Both the position numbers and the translations under genes were made by a program. From Cryptomeria japonica (Eukaryota > Streptophyta > Pinopsida > Cupressales > Cupressaceae), in assembly GCF_030272615.1 (NCBI RefSeq), contig NC_081406.1, positions 110,309,283 through 110,373,282 on the forward strand: a stretch of DNA of 64,000 bases. Direction: 5' to 3'. This document shows positions 1-11,211 of this stretch, piece by piece; the stretch's first letter is position 1; each line of letters opens with the position of its first letter. Below the pieces are notes generated by a model. It saw only the letters and a program-made list of their open reading frames with translations. It was not told the DNA's origin and ran no database searches.

Positions 1-1001
1 ACTATTTCTTTTCCATAGATTAGACAATCATTGCTTTGAACAAATAAAAAGAACATCATGTTTTTGTGGAGCAACATCTCTGCATAGATTTTAGAAAATC
101 ACTGATTTGAAAGGCTAAAATAAACCTCATTGTTTGCTTTGTTTCGAAAGTGGAAGGTATATGCTCTCCCCTTAACTGGGTGATCAAAAAGCCAAACCAC
201 TCTTACGCTTTCAGTACTTCAAGCATTTAAAAATCTTTTAGCAGGCCTGCCTTCCCGAGGAGTTGCAATCAACTCTTAAAGCCATTTATGGCCAGTGTGA
301 AGGGAACGACCTAAGTGGGGAACGACTTTGACGCCAAGAATTCCAACCCACTATAATCAAATGTGGAAAGTGATAAAAGTCCTTTTCAACGGTTGCGCGC
401 AGTGATTAGCCTTCCCCCAGTATCCTCGAGATACGTAAAGCCTTTGTTCTAAAGATTGGGAAGCCTCCTGAGGGAGTTTATCACTGACAGCCGAACAGGA
501 AGCCTGATTAAGAACCTTAGCATTAGAAACTTTGAGCCGAGTCAGTATCCAAACATTTGTAACATCATAGTGCAAGGGTGGGGAAGAATCTGCCCCCAAG
601 ATTACTCACCATATATCTCCCAAGATAACTACTCAACTGTGAAGCAATTCACTTTGGGTTAACTTCTGGCAAAAGGAAAAAAAATGGGCGCCCTCTAGGG
701 AGTGGCACGGCTGTTTGAGCTGACGGAATATCGAGACTAGTGGGCTATGATGTTATTTATGACCCTTGAATAAAGAGTCTTTCTGAAGTGTTTTATTTTG
801 TATCCAACCTGTTAAAACATTGGGGATTTGAACACATCCTCGACAGAACATACACTTTCTGTTAGATTAGGCGAAATGATTGTACTTTGTGTGTCGTGCT
901 TGCATTTTTTATTTCAGAAAATCATCCATCACACTTGAAAATTCTCTCAACAAAATTCAAAATCCTCACAAAAACACCAAAAAGGAAAAATCAGGGCAGT
1001 C

Positions 1002-1511
1002 TAGCGCATAAGAGCAACATCTTAGCGCATATAACAGTTATTTTAGCGCATCCAAAATAAAAAATAGCGCGTACAACAAAAACAGTAGCGTTTCAATTCT
1101 AAAGCAAAACAGTGAACAATCCTTTAGCGCGTGCAAAAGACATTCTAGCGCGTATCAGGAAAATATTAGCGCGTAGGTATCCAAAGTTAGCGCATTAGCA
1201 AAAATAGATAGCGCGTAGGAGGCGCAGTGTAGCGCGTTGTTTTCCCAAACAAACTTAACAGCAAAATTCAACAGCCTGTCTTAGCGCGTGAAACAAACAG
1301 CTTAGCGCATGGAAAGCCTATTTTAGCGCATTAGTCGAAAAAGTCAGCATGTGTAAAGCCCAGTCTAGCGCGTGGATCTTTCACCTGTTAGAGCAAAAAT
1401 TTTCCAGAATCAAAATCTTAGCGCGTAACTGGGGGCAGATTAGCGCGTGTGAGAAATATTTTAGCGCATCAAAAAAATTTAGTAGCGCATTAAACCTCTG
1501 TTTTAGCGCGT
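1002..1511 (+). repeat. TAGCGCRT array, 21-bp phase, in G1 leader
   Basis: Nineteen perfect copies of TAGCGCRT begin at 1002, 1023, 1044, 1065, 1125, 1146, 1167, 1188, 1209, 1230, 1282, 1303, 1324, 1366, 1419, 1441, 1462, 1483 and 1504. Degenerate copies at 1086 and 1345 keep the same step. Within blocks the step is exactly 21 bp; blocks are separated by 39, 52, 53 and 22 bp. The 13 bp between copies are not conserved, so only the 8-bp core is held. Eleven copies end in GT and eight in AT. The function is unknown. The mirrored array at 13682-14269 shows the motif is not a local accident. Confidence 0.95.
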
Positions 1512-1972
1512 GAGCTTAGGTAGAAAAACAAAGAGTTGAAAAACCAAAAATTTTGAAAATTTTAAAAATAGTTTTTCATCAAAAAAAACATCTTTTATCA
1601 AATCAGAGTGACGAAAACAAATCATTAAAACTATTTCTCAAGTCAAATTTGTGTCAAACAAAGTTGTCAGAATCCTAAACGAATCGAGCAATAGAGGACG
1701 TCTTTCCTATCATAATCCGGAACATTTTCATCATTAGTATCAATCAAATCCTTTAAACATCTTACGGATTTTATCTCAAAAACACTTGTCTAAAAATTTC
1801 CAAATTGTCAAATCCAGATTCCAGATCGGGAAGCTTTTATCCATATCATTTGACACGCTTTATCGTGAAGGGATATCTAAACCTTCATTCTGATAAAGTA
1901 AAGATTTGAAATTTTCAAAACAAGAATCAACTAAATCCAAACAAATCAAAGGAAATCATTGATCACTCATGC

Positions 1973-2359
1973 ATGACTAATCCCCTTATTCTGAGAACAA
2001 AGAACCTCTATCGTAACATCACGTTGAAGAAACAACAACCTAGCTTTTCCAAATTCATCAAGAGAAATAATTTTTTATACATTAATCGTCAATTCTTCAA
2101 ATCCCATCGGGTATTTCTTCATCACGTCAAACGTTATATCCAAAACAAATCCAGCGAATTTGACAAAGAACCCCTGAAAACAAGAGCATACTGTCAAAAG
2201 TCTGCTTTTAATCAAAAGATAAACCGTGGAGGAAAGATCAATCCAGCATTCTTGCCCGACGAGTGCATCACATATAACACATCTCGACCAGAACCACCGA
2301 TGCCAGAGCAAAACATCAATGAGGACTTTGTTCCTTTCATCACTGAAAGTTTCTATTAA
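1973..2359 (+). CDS. Possible small ORF upstream of gag (ORF1-like)
   Basis: This is an open frame of 128 codons, rich in Lys, Asn, Phe and Arg, in a different frame from gag. Its stop (2357-2359) is one base before the gag start at 2361, giving a TAAAATG junction that would suit re-initiation. No domain is recognised. Ogre-type elements are known to carry an ORF of unknown function before gag, so the position fits. The sequence is A-rich with ordinary composition for this leader, and the open frame may be chance. Confidence 0.3.
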   Translation: MTNPLILRTKNLYRNITLKKQQPSFSKFIKRNNFLYINRQFFKSHRVFLHHVKRYIQNKSSEFDKEPLKTRAYCQKSAFNQKINRGGKINPAFLPDECITYNTSRPEPPMPEQNINEDFVPFITESFY

Positions 2360-2360
2360 A

Positions 2361-4675
2361 ATGCCTATCACTCGCTCTCAACGAAACAAACAAAGTGAGA
2401 CACCAGCAGAATCAAGTATGAATCGCAGATTATCCAATCCTTTTGAAGTTCCATCCTCAGAAGAGCCTAAAATTACTGACGCAATTCTTCAGGAATGTCA
2501 AGAAAATCCTTCATTCCAAAAACTCATCGAAAAACTCATGGAAAATGACAAAGAAAAATATCTACTCATGCTTACAAGTAAAGGCGTCAAACTTCCTGAA
2601 GATTTCGACGCAAATGTCTTTCAAACCGGGTCTCAAAAATATACATATCAAGAACGACAAAGGGAAGAAGAAACTCGCTTACCTGAACAACATATTCTAG
2701 AACAACATATACCAGAAATGCGAGTACCTGCATTCGAAACCCCAGAACAACACATACCATTTACTACGTCGTTTCAGCTAAGAACAAATACGAGGGAAGA
2801 ACTCTTCCCTCGACAAGATAATGCACCCTTGGTTGCTCTTACTCAACAAATGCAAATGTTGCAAAGACAAATGCATGATATGCAACAAGGGACAACAGTG
2901 CGGTACTCTATAAACGAAATTTGTCCTTATCCATTTGACAGAAGCTTAAACATGGTACCTTTTCCTCCAAACTCAGACATTCCCAAATTTGATAAATATG
3001 ATGGGAAAAGTGATCCTCGAGATCATGTTCGAGAATTTTGTACTATGAGTCTTGAATTTGTTCATAATGACACTTATCTGATGAGGTTATTCCCAAGAAG
3101 CCTGGGAGGACAAACGATGGAATGGTTATCCAAGATTACACCACCTGTTAGATCATTTGACGAATTGGTTAACAAATTCATCACCCATTATTCTTAAAAC
3201 ATCCAACATGCCATAACTATGCTAGATATTTGCAACACCAAACAAAAGAACAACGAAACATTCATGTTATTCCTTCAACGTTGGCGACGCATGGTATCAA
3301 GATATCCTCGAGATATTCCTGGAAAAGAGAAAATGGAAATCTTCATTGATAACTTGAATGGTGAAATGAGTTACAGACTCAAACTTCAATGCATACCATC
3401 TTTTGACAAATTAATCGAAAATGGCATCCAAGTAGAAGAAGCTTGTGTCAAAAAGGGAACACTCAAGTTCTACAAGGAGGGCACAAACTCATCAAGCTAC
3501 AATAACCAAAACAACACCAATCTAGACAAAACTTGATTTTGGACTCAAAACAAAAATGAAGGCAACAATGAATCATATGATCCCAAATCTAAACAGCCAG
3601 TGCTTGCCTTATCAGGCAATACTCAAAATACGAAAAATCCTAAAAATGCTACTCCCAGTGCTAACACATATGCACCAAACAATTCTCAAGGACAACTCAA
3701 TACCAACAACGCCAAAGATAATCAAAACAAAAACCTGAATCTAGGGCCTAACAACAATTCACGCAACAACACCAACAATTTTCAGAAATGTATCTTCACA
3801 CCATTGGGCCAATCATTAGAGTCCGCATTCAGAGAACTGTTGGCAAACAAGATTCTTTCTTTGCCTCCAATCAACAATTATGAACCCCCAATCAAACCAC
3901 CTTGGTGGAATGATTCACACTATTGTGATTTTCATCGCAACAAAGGTCATAGAACAAACGAGTGCATGAGATTGAAACACATAATCCAAGACATGATTGA
4001 TCGAGGTGACTTAATGGTGGATGGTCTCAAAACAAATAATGATCACGAAGCTTTCAAAGATCCTCTCCCAAATTATAACAAAGATGGAGCATCAACTTCA
4101 AATGATACATGCAGAGCTCGTATTAATCACATCTACAACAACACAATCAATCACATATCAGCCGAAGACCATCAAGTCAATGTTATAACCATTCGAGATA
4201 AACATGATCATGAATCTGTCAATGTAACAACCCGGACTCAGAAATATGTCTTGAAGGGACACACTGCACCTCCAACTACCACACCAAAGATCCAATACGA
4301 CTTAGTTAACCAACTACGCAAGACTCCGGCTCAGATATCTATCCTGGAATTGTTGAAACTATCTCCAAAACACAAAGACATATTGGAGCAAGCGCTATTA
4401 GAAACAAATATACCTCAAAATCTGGATATAGACAGATTCCAAGCTATGGTTGCCCATATGACAGAATCTCATAACCTCACCTTCTCAGAGCATGATAATA
4501 CTTCATTGAGTCATCCGCATAATACTCCTCTACATATTGAAGTCATTGTTTGCAAACACCGTGTCAAAAGAGTCTTAATAGATGGAGGAGCTGGACTTAA
4601 TATATGTACTTTAAAGCTTATCCGTGCACTAGGTTTCTCAGAAGAATCTATTGATCCTTGTAAAAGATTACCATA
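2361..4675 (+). pseudogene. gag: G1 gag and start of protease, broken
   Basis: The start is placed at the ATG at 2361 because the frame upstream has no retroelement character. The frame runs to 4676 with two internal stops (3195-3197 TAA, 3534-3536 TGA). The capsid-like part (about 2950-3480) has the Ty3-type segment with KFDKYDGKSDP near 2985 and LFPRSLGGQTMEWL near 3090. A low-complexity Asn/Pro-rich linker follows at about 3540-3780. A zinc-knuckle variant with spacing C-x2-H-x4-H-x4-C lies at 3924-3965, typical of Tat/Athila gags. The segment at about 4320-4420 (TPAQISILELL) is the usual lead-in to protease. The protease active site reads IDGGAG at about 4579-4596, where D-T/S-G is usual. 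A one-base frame change in the run at 4673-4679 moves the rest of protease into the pol frame. Confidence 0.85.
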
Positions 4676-7600
4676 AAAGCATATGATGATGAGGAAAGGT
4701 CCTTTAAAGGAATAGTGATATTACCTATTCAAGTAGGACCAGTGCAAAAAGATACTATATGTCAAGTCTTAGATATTGATCTCACCTACAATATCTTATT
4801 AGGCCGACCCTGGATACATGAAATGCAAGCAGTACCTTCTACATATCACCAGTGTGTCAAGTTTCCTTATGATGGATAGGAAATCTCCATATCAACTGAT
4901 CACAATCCATTTCAACATTGCAATGCAATGGGGGCAGCCCAAGACAGTTTGGTTCCTTATAATAGAGAAAAGCAGCGGTCTTCAACATCTGATCCACCAA
5001 CAGCAAAATCCAACTCCTTATGGGGAGACTTCAAATAGAAAATGCAAATCAAAGACCAAGGCATGGGCGAATACTCTATGGAGCCTTTATGTTTGACCAG
5101 ATTGCCAACATCACCTAGATCGCATGGTTTACCTACTATATCAACACATCTGGCAACTCAGCCCATAACTAAATTTGATGGTACCTTCATCCAATTGGGG
5201 ACTCTAGCACATGAATCAGAAGATAAGGATGTTATTAACTGGCTATACAAAGATGAAGAAGAAGCTAATAGAGCAGCTGCTCTAGACATTGTTCTACCGA
5301 CGCACCTGTATGGAAAAGGCTACTTGATCATGAAACAAATGGGATATGGCGGTAAAGGACCTATTGGGAAACGCCAAGAAGGAGTCACTGAACCTATAGA
5401 TCTTCCTTCACAACCTAGTAGAAATAAAGCAAGATTAGGTTCTAAATTCACTTTCCTATTGAAAAGGCTGCCACACACAAATGCAAAACCTCAATGGAAG
5501 GAAAAGAAGAAATACAAAGAAGAATCCTGGCAGGAAGCTCTCTTTGAATCAACAGAAACAATCCACAAGGCACGAGAACGTCAAGATCAAAAGATATATC
5601 AAGGAAAGCTTTTGAATCATAAGAAGGCCATATCTGCAGCAGTGGCTCATATTCACACACCAATGGCTCAAGAACAAATCATGTCATCACAAGAAACCAT
5701 CATTCCTCCCTGGGGAAGCACAATCTATGAACAAATCCAGACTGTAGAAGATGGATCGGATACGGAATCAACACAGAATATCAAAATAGTATCTATCATC
5801 AAATATTTGTTTTCGCCATACAACATCCCTGTTTACAGCACAGATAGAATTTGGGATGATACCTATGAGATAGATTCAAATGAATATGAATGGGGTACCT
5901 GCTCTGATACTACTACAAATATCCTAGATGATACTGATTTCATATCCATTTCTCAAGAAGAACATAACGCAGAAGATAGACCTCTTGAATTTGGACCACA
6001 ACATATCTATGACGTTCAGGAAAGCGAACAGAAATATTATGAACAAGTCTATGTAGAAGATAATACCATCGAAGACCTCGACAAAACCCTAGACTTCTTT
6101 AAAAACAAGACCCATCACGATGATAACTCTATCCTAACACTTATAGTAGCTGAACTTGACCCGCCCAATGATTCCTTACCACTTGTCTTCCTTGATCTCA
6201 TCGACTGGACTGAACCTGAGACTCATGATATCCTAATTTTTCCAGATGATGAATCTATTATCCACTACCTATGCACCGTAAATCCCAAAACAGGCTCTAC
6301 CAGTGAACCAAATAACGATGTCTGTTCTTCAGGGAGTGCCCAGTCTCTCAGTCGCAAAAATGAATCAAATAATGAATCTAATGCTGAAAACCAGTCAATG
6401 GCAGCAATAGATCCCAAAAAAGTAAAATTAAAGGATGCATCTGAGGGTGAAAACCTTTTTAAGGCACCTAACGATGGGAGACTTGACACTCTTCCTGAAC
6501 ATTTTCATGAAAAATTACCCATATTGATTGAGTCCACTCAATCGATCAACATTGGTACCACCGAAGCAACCAGAAACATTCACCTTGTAGAATCTCTGAC
6601 AGAGGAGGAAAGATCAGCATTCATCATCTTCTTTAAAGGACAGCAAATTAACTTTGCCTGGTCATATGCTGATATGCCTGGAGTTGATCCACACTTAATC
6701 ATGCATCACTTGTCCATCTCTACAGGAGTCAAGCCAGTCAAGCAAAAGCTGCGAAAGATGAATCCACAAGTAGCACTCATGGTCAAAATGGAATTAAAGA
6801 AATTATTAGATGTCGGATTCATCCGACCTATTGACTATACAGAATGGATTTCTAACATTGTTCCAGTATCAAAACCAAATGGTAGTATCAGAATATGTAC
6901 TGAATTCAGAGATGTCAATAAAGCTTGTCCAAAGGATGACTTTCCTCTGCCAAGTATTGATATAATTGTAGATCTCATAGCAGGCCATGCAATGCTCTCC
7001 TTAATGGATGGTTTCTCAGGCTATAATCAAATCAAAATAGCTCCTGAAGATCAAGACAAAACAGCATTCACCTGTCCTTGGGGAACATACTATTGGAATG
7101 TTATGCCTTTTGGCTTAAAGAATGCCGGAGCCACTTATCAAAGAGCAATGACAACCATATTCCATGATATGATGCACACATTTATGGAAGACTATGTGGA
7201 TGATTTACTAGCAAAATCTTTCACCAGAGCTGAACATCTCGGCATCCTAACAAAGATCTTTGATCGGTTGCAGAAATTCAAAGTCCGACTCAACCCTAAG
7301 AAGTGTGTCTTCGGGGTTACATCAGGCAAGTTACTAGGTTACATCATCTCAGCTAAAGGTATTGAAGTTGATCCAGCAAAGGTACAAGCCATCATGGATA
7401 TGCCACCACCAAAGAATATCAGTCAACTTCGATCTCTCCAAGGACAACTTCAATCAATCAGGCGATTCATCGCTCAACTAGCAGATAAAAGTCTGCCATT
7501 TAACCACTTGCTACATAAAAATGTGCCATTCAGATGGGAGACTAAATGTGTAGAATCTTTTTACCAAATTAAACAGTACCTGATGAATCCACCAGTTCTA

Positions 7601-9911
7601 GTACCACCAATTGTAGGAAAGCCTCTTATATTGTATATCTCAACAACAGATGTTTCACTGGGGGCACTATTGGCACAAGAAGATCAACAAGGAAAGGAAC
7701 GCGCCATATATTACATCAGTAGAACATTGAATGGCTATGAACTCAATTATACATTCATTGAAAAGGCTTGTCTAATAGTTGTTTTTGCATCTCAAAAGTT
7801 TTGACATTATATGCTAGCACACACTATCAAGCTAGTAGCCAAAATTGATCCTCTCAAGTATCTACTCAGCAAGGCAGCTCTCACAGGCCGATTGGCTAAA
7901 TGGGTCATGATTCTCAGTGAATTCGACATTCACTACATAGAAAGATGAACCATTAAAGGACAAGCAATTGTAGATCAGCTAGCTGAAGCACCGCTACCAG
8001 GAAAAAAAACCATGGACATTGAATTTCCAGACAAGGACGTTTTTGCTCTTTCCTCCAAACAATGGACCCTATACTTTGATGGATCCTATACACAACATGG
8101 TTCAGGGGCCGGCATTCTATTCATCACCCCTGAAGGACACACTATGCCAAGATCATACAGGCTTATGTTTCCATGTACAAATAATGTGGCTGAATATGAA
8201 GCATTGGTCATAGGCATCAAAATGGCTGTCAAATGGAAAATCACAGAATTAAAAGTCTATGGAGACTCACAACTGGTCATCAATCAAATCAACAACAACT
8301 ATCAGACAAAGGATGACAAGCTACTACCCTACAAACGGATGGTGGATGACTTCAAATAGTATTTTGTGCACATCACCTTTGAACAAATACCAAGGTTGAA
8401 CAACAAAGCAGCCGATGCAATGGCTACGATCGCTTCATTACTACAAATTCCAGAACAACAGAGTCATTATGAGTTCCTAGTAGAGCAACTGTTCTCCCTC
8501 GCCTATGACCACTCTGAATCCCAGGTTATATATGCCTTAACCGGTTCAGATTCTCCGTTATATGGACCCATATACGACTACCTCAAGCATAATATCTTAC
8601 CCATTGACCAATCCCGTAACCAAAAATGTAACTTTATCCGACAAGCTACTCGTTACACCCTTACCGCTGATACCTTATATCGTCGAGGTCTAGATGGTAC
8701 TCTTCTTCGTTGTCTTGATCGTAATGATTCTGATTCAGCTTTACACGAGCTTCATGAAGGTATTTGTGGCACACATTCAAGTGGCACTACTCTTGCTAAA
8801 AAGCTTCTACGAATGGGATACTACTGGCCTACAATGGAGAAAGATTCATATCATTTCGCTAAGAAATGTCCTAAATGCCAGATCCATGGCAATCTGATAC
8901 ATGTGCCAGCACAGGAACTACAGCCATTTACAACATCCTGGCCCTTTAGTCAGTGGGGATTGGACCTGGTTGGAAAAATACATCCTTCATCTTCAAATGG
9001 ACACAAGTTCATTATAACTGCAACAGAATACTTTACCAAATGGATAGAAGCAGTTCCCATGACCACAGTGACTGGGAAACAAATTGCCTCTTTTAACTTG
9101 AATTATCTGATCTGCAGATATGGTATTCCAAGTTCAATCGTCACAGATAATGGATGACCTTTCAAAATCCATTGTGCAGGAACTATGTGAAAAATTCAAA
9201 ATCCAACATCGGTTTTCTACACCATACTATCCACAAGGAAATGGTCAAGCAGAAGCATCTAACAAAACAATCCTAAAAATCCTCAAGAAAACAGTGAATG
9301 ATGTAGGCAAAGATTGGCACGTACAACTCAATCCAGCACTTTGGGCCTACAGGACCAGCATTTGCACACCTACAGGGGCAACCCCATATTCATTGGTATA
9401 TGGATCAGAGGCTATTTTACCCTTAGAGGTAGAAATTTCATCTCTTAGAGTCTCTTTGAAAGGTTTAATCCCCGATGAAGAGTATTGAGTTAACCGACTG
9501 CAAGAACTGGAACTATTAGATGAAAGATGCCAACATGCTTATACTCATCTCAAAGCATATCAGCAATGCATGTGCAGGAGCTACAATCATAAGGTCATTC
9601 CTCGTAACTTCAAGGTTGGTGATCTCATCCTAAAAGAAAATCCAAGAAATCAGCAAGATAGAGAAAAGAAAGGGAAATTTGAACCTAACTGGTTGGGTCC
9701 CTATGTCATCATTTCAGTCTATGGATCAGGTGCCTATCAGCTAACAAATTCTGAAGGAGATGTGCTCGATGATCCAACTAACAGCATTCATCTGAAGAAG
9801 TACTATACTCAAGGTAGCCTAGTGCACGGAAAAAGCCAAAAACAAACCAAAAAAAAAAAAAAAATTATCAATCAAAAAATCCAGAAAAAGCAAAAATACA
9901 AAGTACAATAA
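4676..9911 (+). pseudogene. pol: G1 pol: protease end, G-patch, RT, RNase H, integrase
   Basis: Protease C-terminal half: NILLGRPWIHEM near 4795. G-patch near 5311-5397. An acidic linker of unknown role fills about 5500-6500. RT spans about 6700-7250, with EFRDVNKACPKDDFPLP near 6900 and the catalytic YVDD at about 7194-7205. A standard RNase H follows at about 7530-7800. Tat-type second RNase H: YFDGS near 8072, an acidic Glu in NNVAEYEAL, GDSQLVINQ, and a final Asp in KAADAMA near 8410. Integrase: zinc-binding HH-CC at about 8740-8880, catalytic Asp in GLDLVG near 8955, Asp in VTDNG near 9150 and Glu in GQAEASNKT near 9250. A GPY-type C-terminal module (KFEPNWLGPYVI) lies near 9680. Stops: 4878, 5037, 7802, 7946, 8357, 9155, 9486. 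One frame change lies just after TDNG near 9155-9170. The CGA-to-TGA change at 9155 replaces a conserved Arg. Confidence 0.9.
4790..5400 (+). other. Protease C-terminus plus G-patch in G1
   Basis: After the protease tail, residues encoded at about 5311-5397 read as a G-patch: GYLIMKQMGYGGKGPIG followed by a Gly-Val and Pro-Ile end. G-patches are glycine-rich nucleic-acid-binding modules, known next to protease in some retroviruses and plant retroelements. The same protease plus G-patch order is seen in G2 on the minus strand (40525-41365 and 60260-61098). Its presence in two different elements of this window supports a real module. Confidence 0.7.
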
Positions 9912-11211
9912 AAACAAATGGTGAAAACCTGGTAAACAGGCACCCTTGTGAAAGACTGACTCCTTCCATGCCATTTTATCCGTCAAAACACTATCGGCCA
10001 TTGCCCGACACTTAGCATATATCCATTCAGGACATACTTAGCGTAGTCACTATCCTGAGTTATCCATCTCTATCTATTCTCTTATCGCATTTCACCATGG
10101 CTTGGAAATCACTGTACATAATCATATCTAGAAGAACACTCATCTAGGGGCATTAAACTGTTCAAACACTTGCAAACATTCAAGACATTCCAACTATTGC
10201 AAACCTCAGACACAGGACATCCAACAAACACAACTACACTTCATCAAACAACCAAAACAAAAACAATACACAAGAAACTCAAGGATGGATGATTTTCTGA
10301 AGTACTAAATGTTGCATTATCGTATTAAAGTCTTGATTATTTTGCATTTTGAACTTTTTAAATTAATTGGAATCTTCTCCTTATCTCATCAAAAGCTTCA
10401 AAGCTAGAGATCATGAGGAACTTCCGAAATTTTTTTAGTCTTTTGTCTGGGAGGCGATCACTTGTACTGTGTGAATATTTGCCTCGAGACATGATCCATA
10501 TCACTGAAGGCCTGATTCCATTTCACGCATATAAATGATCTAATCTTGTCTATTTACGCAATACGCACTCAGGTCGTCCTGGTTTAATTATACCTTGACG
10601 CTTGTGCTATCTTGCAAAATTAAATATCATGTAAATTTTACTCATGTCATTATGGTTCAATTATACCATTATGCTTGTATAAATTTTCAACATATCCAAA
10701 AATCAATAAATGCTCCATGATGATATTTACAAAGAAAGCAAATAAATGGTTATATCGGATGGCAAATACCGAATGAGAGGTGCTCCAAAAATAATTAGTT
10801 GCATATCATTTTACAATTAATTGCATATCATTTTACAATTATTATTACATATCATTTTGAATCATTTTACATCATTTCATATTACATCTAGCAGCATATT
10901 AAATCATACATCTCATTTTCAAGATACCTCTAGCAGCATATTAAATCATACATCTCATTTTCAAGATACATCTCACAACATATAAAAACATACATCCTGC
11001 ATCACACATTACATCATATATATAAACATTACATCATCATATAAAAAGGAAGTGGTACACATAAACATGCATCCATAAACATATCACATCGATCAAAAAT
11101 GGTGCTCTGTATATATATCTCTCAAAAAATGATCAAAATCTACAACATGTGTCAAAACTGTGTCCAGTACAAAGAATACAATGCTCAAAAATACAACAGA
11201 GACCATGTCTC
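9912..11211. other. Non-coding spacer between G1 pol and antisense gene
   Basis: No gene is seen here. The AT-rich spacer contains a perfect-looking 42-bp direct repeat in two copies (10887-10970, containing TCTAGCAGCATATTAAATC) and, just left of it, short runs of CATATCATTTTACAATTA. The left side follows the end of pol in a poly-A-rich tract (9849-9864). The right side holds the 3' end of the antisense gene. It may contain the polyadenylation region of that gene; I could not place a site. Confidence 0.6.

Larger units (their letters stand above)
1..2360 (+). other. G1 untranslated leader
   Basis: This stretch has no convincing long coding region. Short open frames exist near 357-662 on both strands but look random. 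A pyrimidine-rich tract ending in CAG at 901-917 resembles a 3' splice acceptor. The motif array at 1002-1511 and a small ORF at 1973-2359 are listed separately. Long leaders with extra ORFs and introns are known in Ogre elements; their presence here is inference. Confidence 0.6.

Noticed and set aside
1-960. 5' LTR of G1
   Set aside because: No stretch here matches the 3' LTR end at about 16950-17077 and no primer site is present.
1002-1511. CRISPR-like array
   Set aside because: The repeats are only 8 bp, spacers are 13 bp and the setting is a plant retrotransposon.
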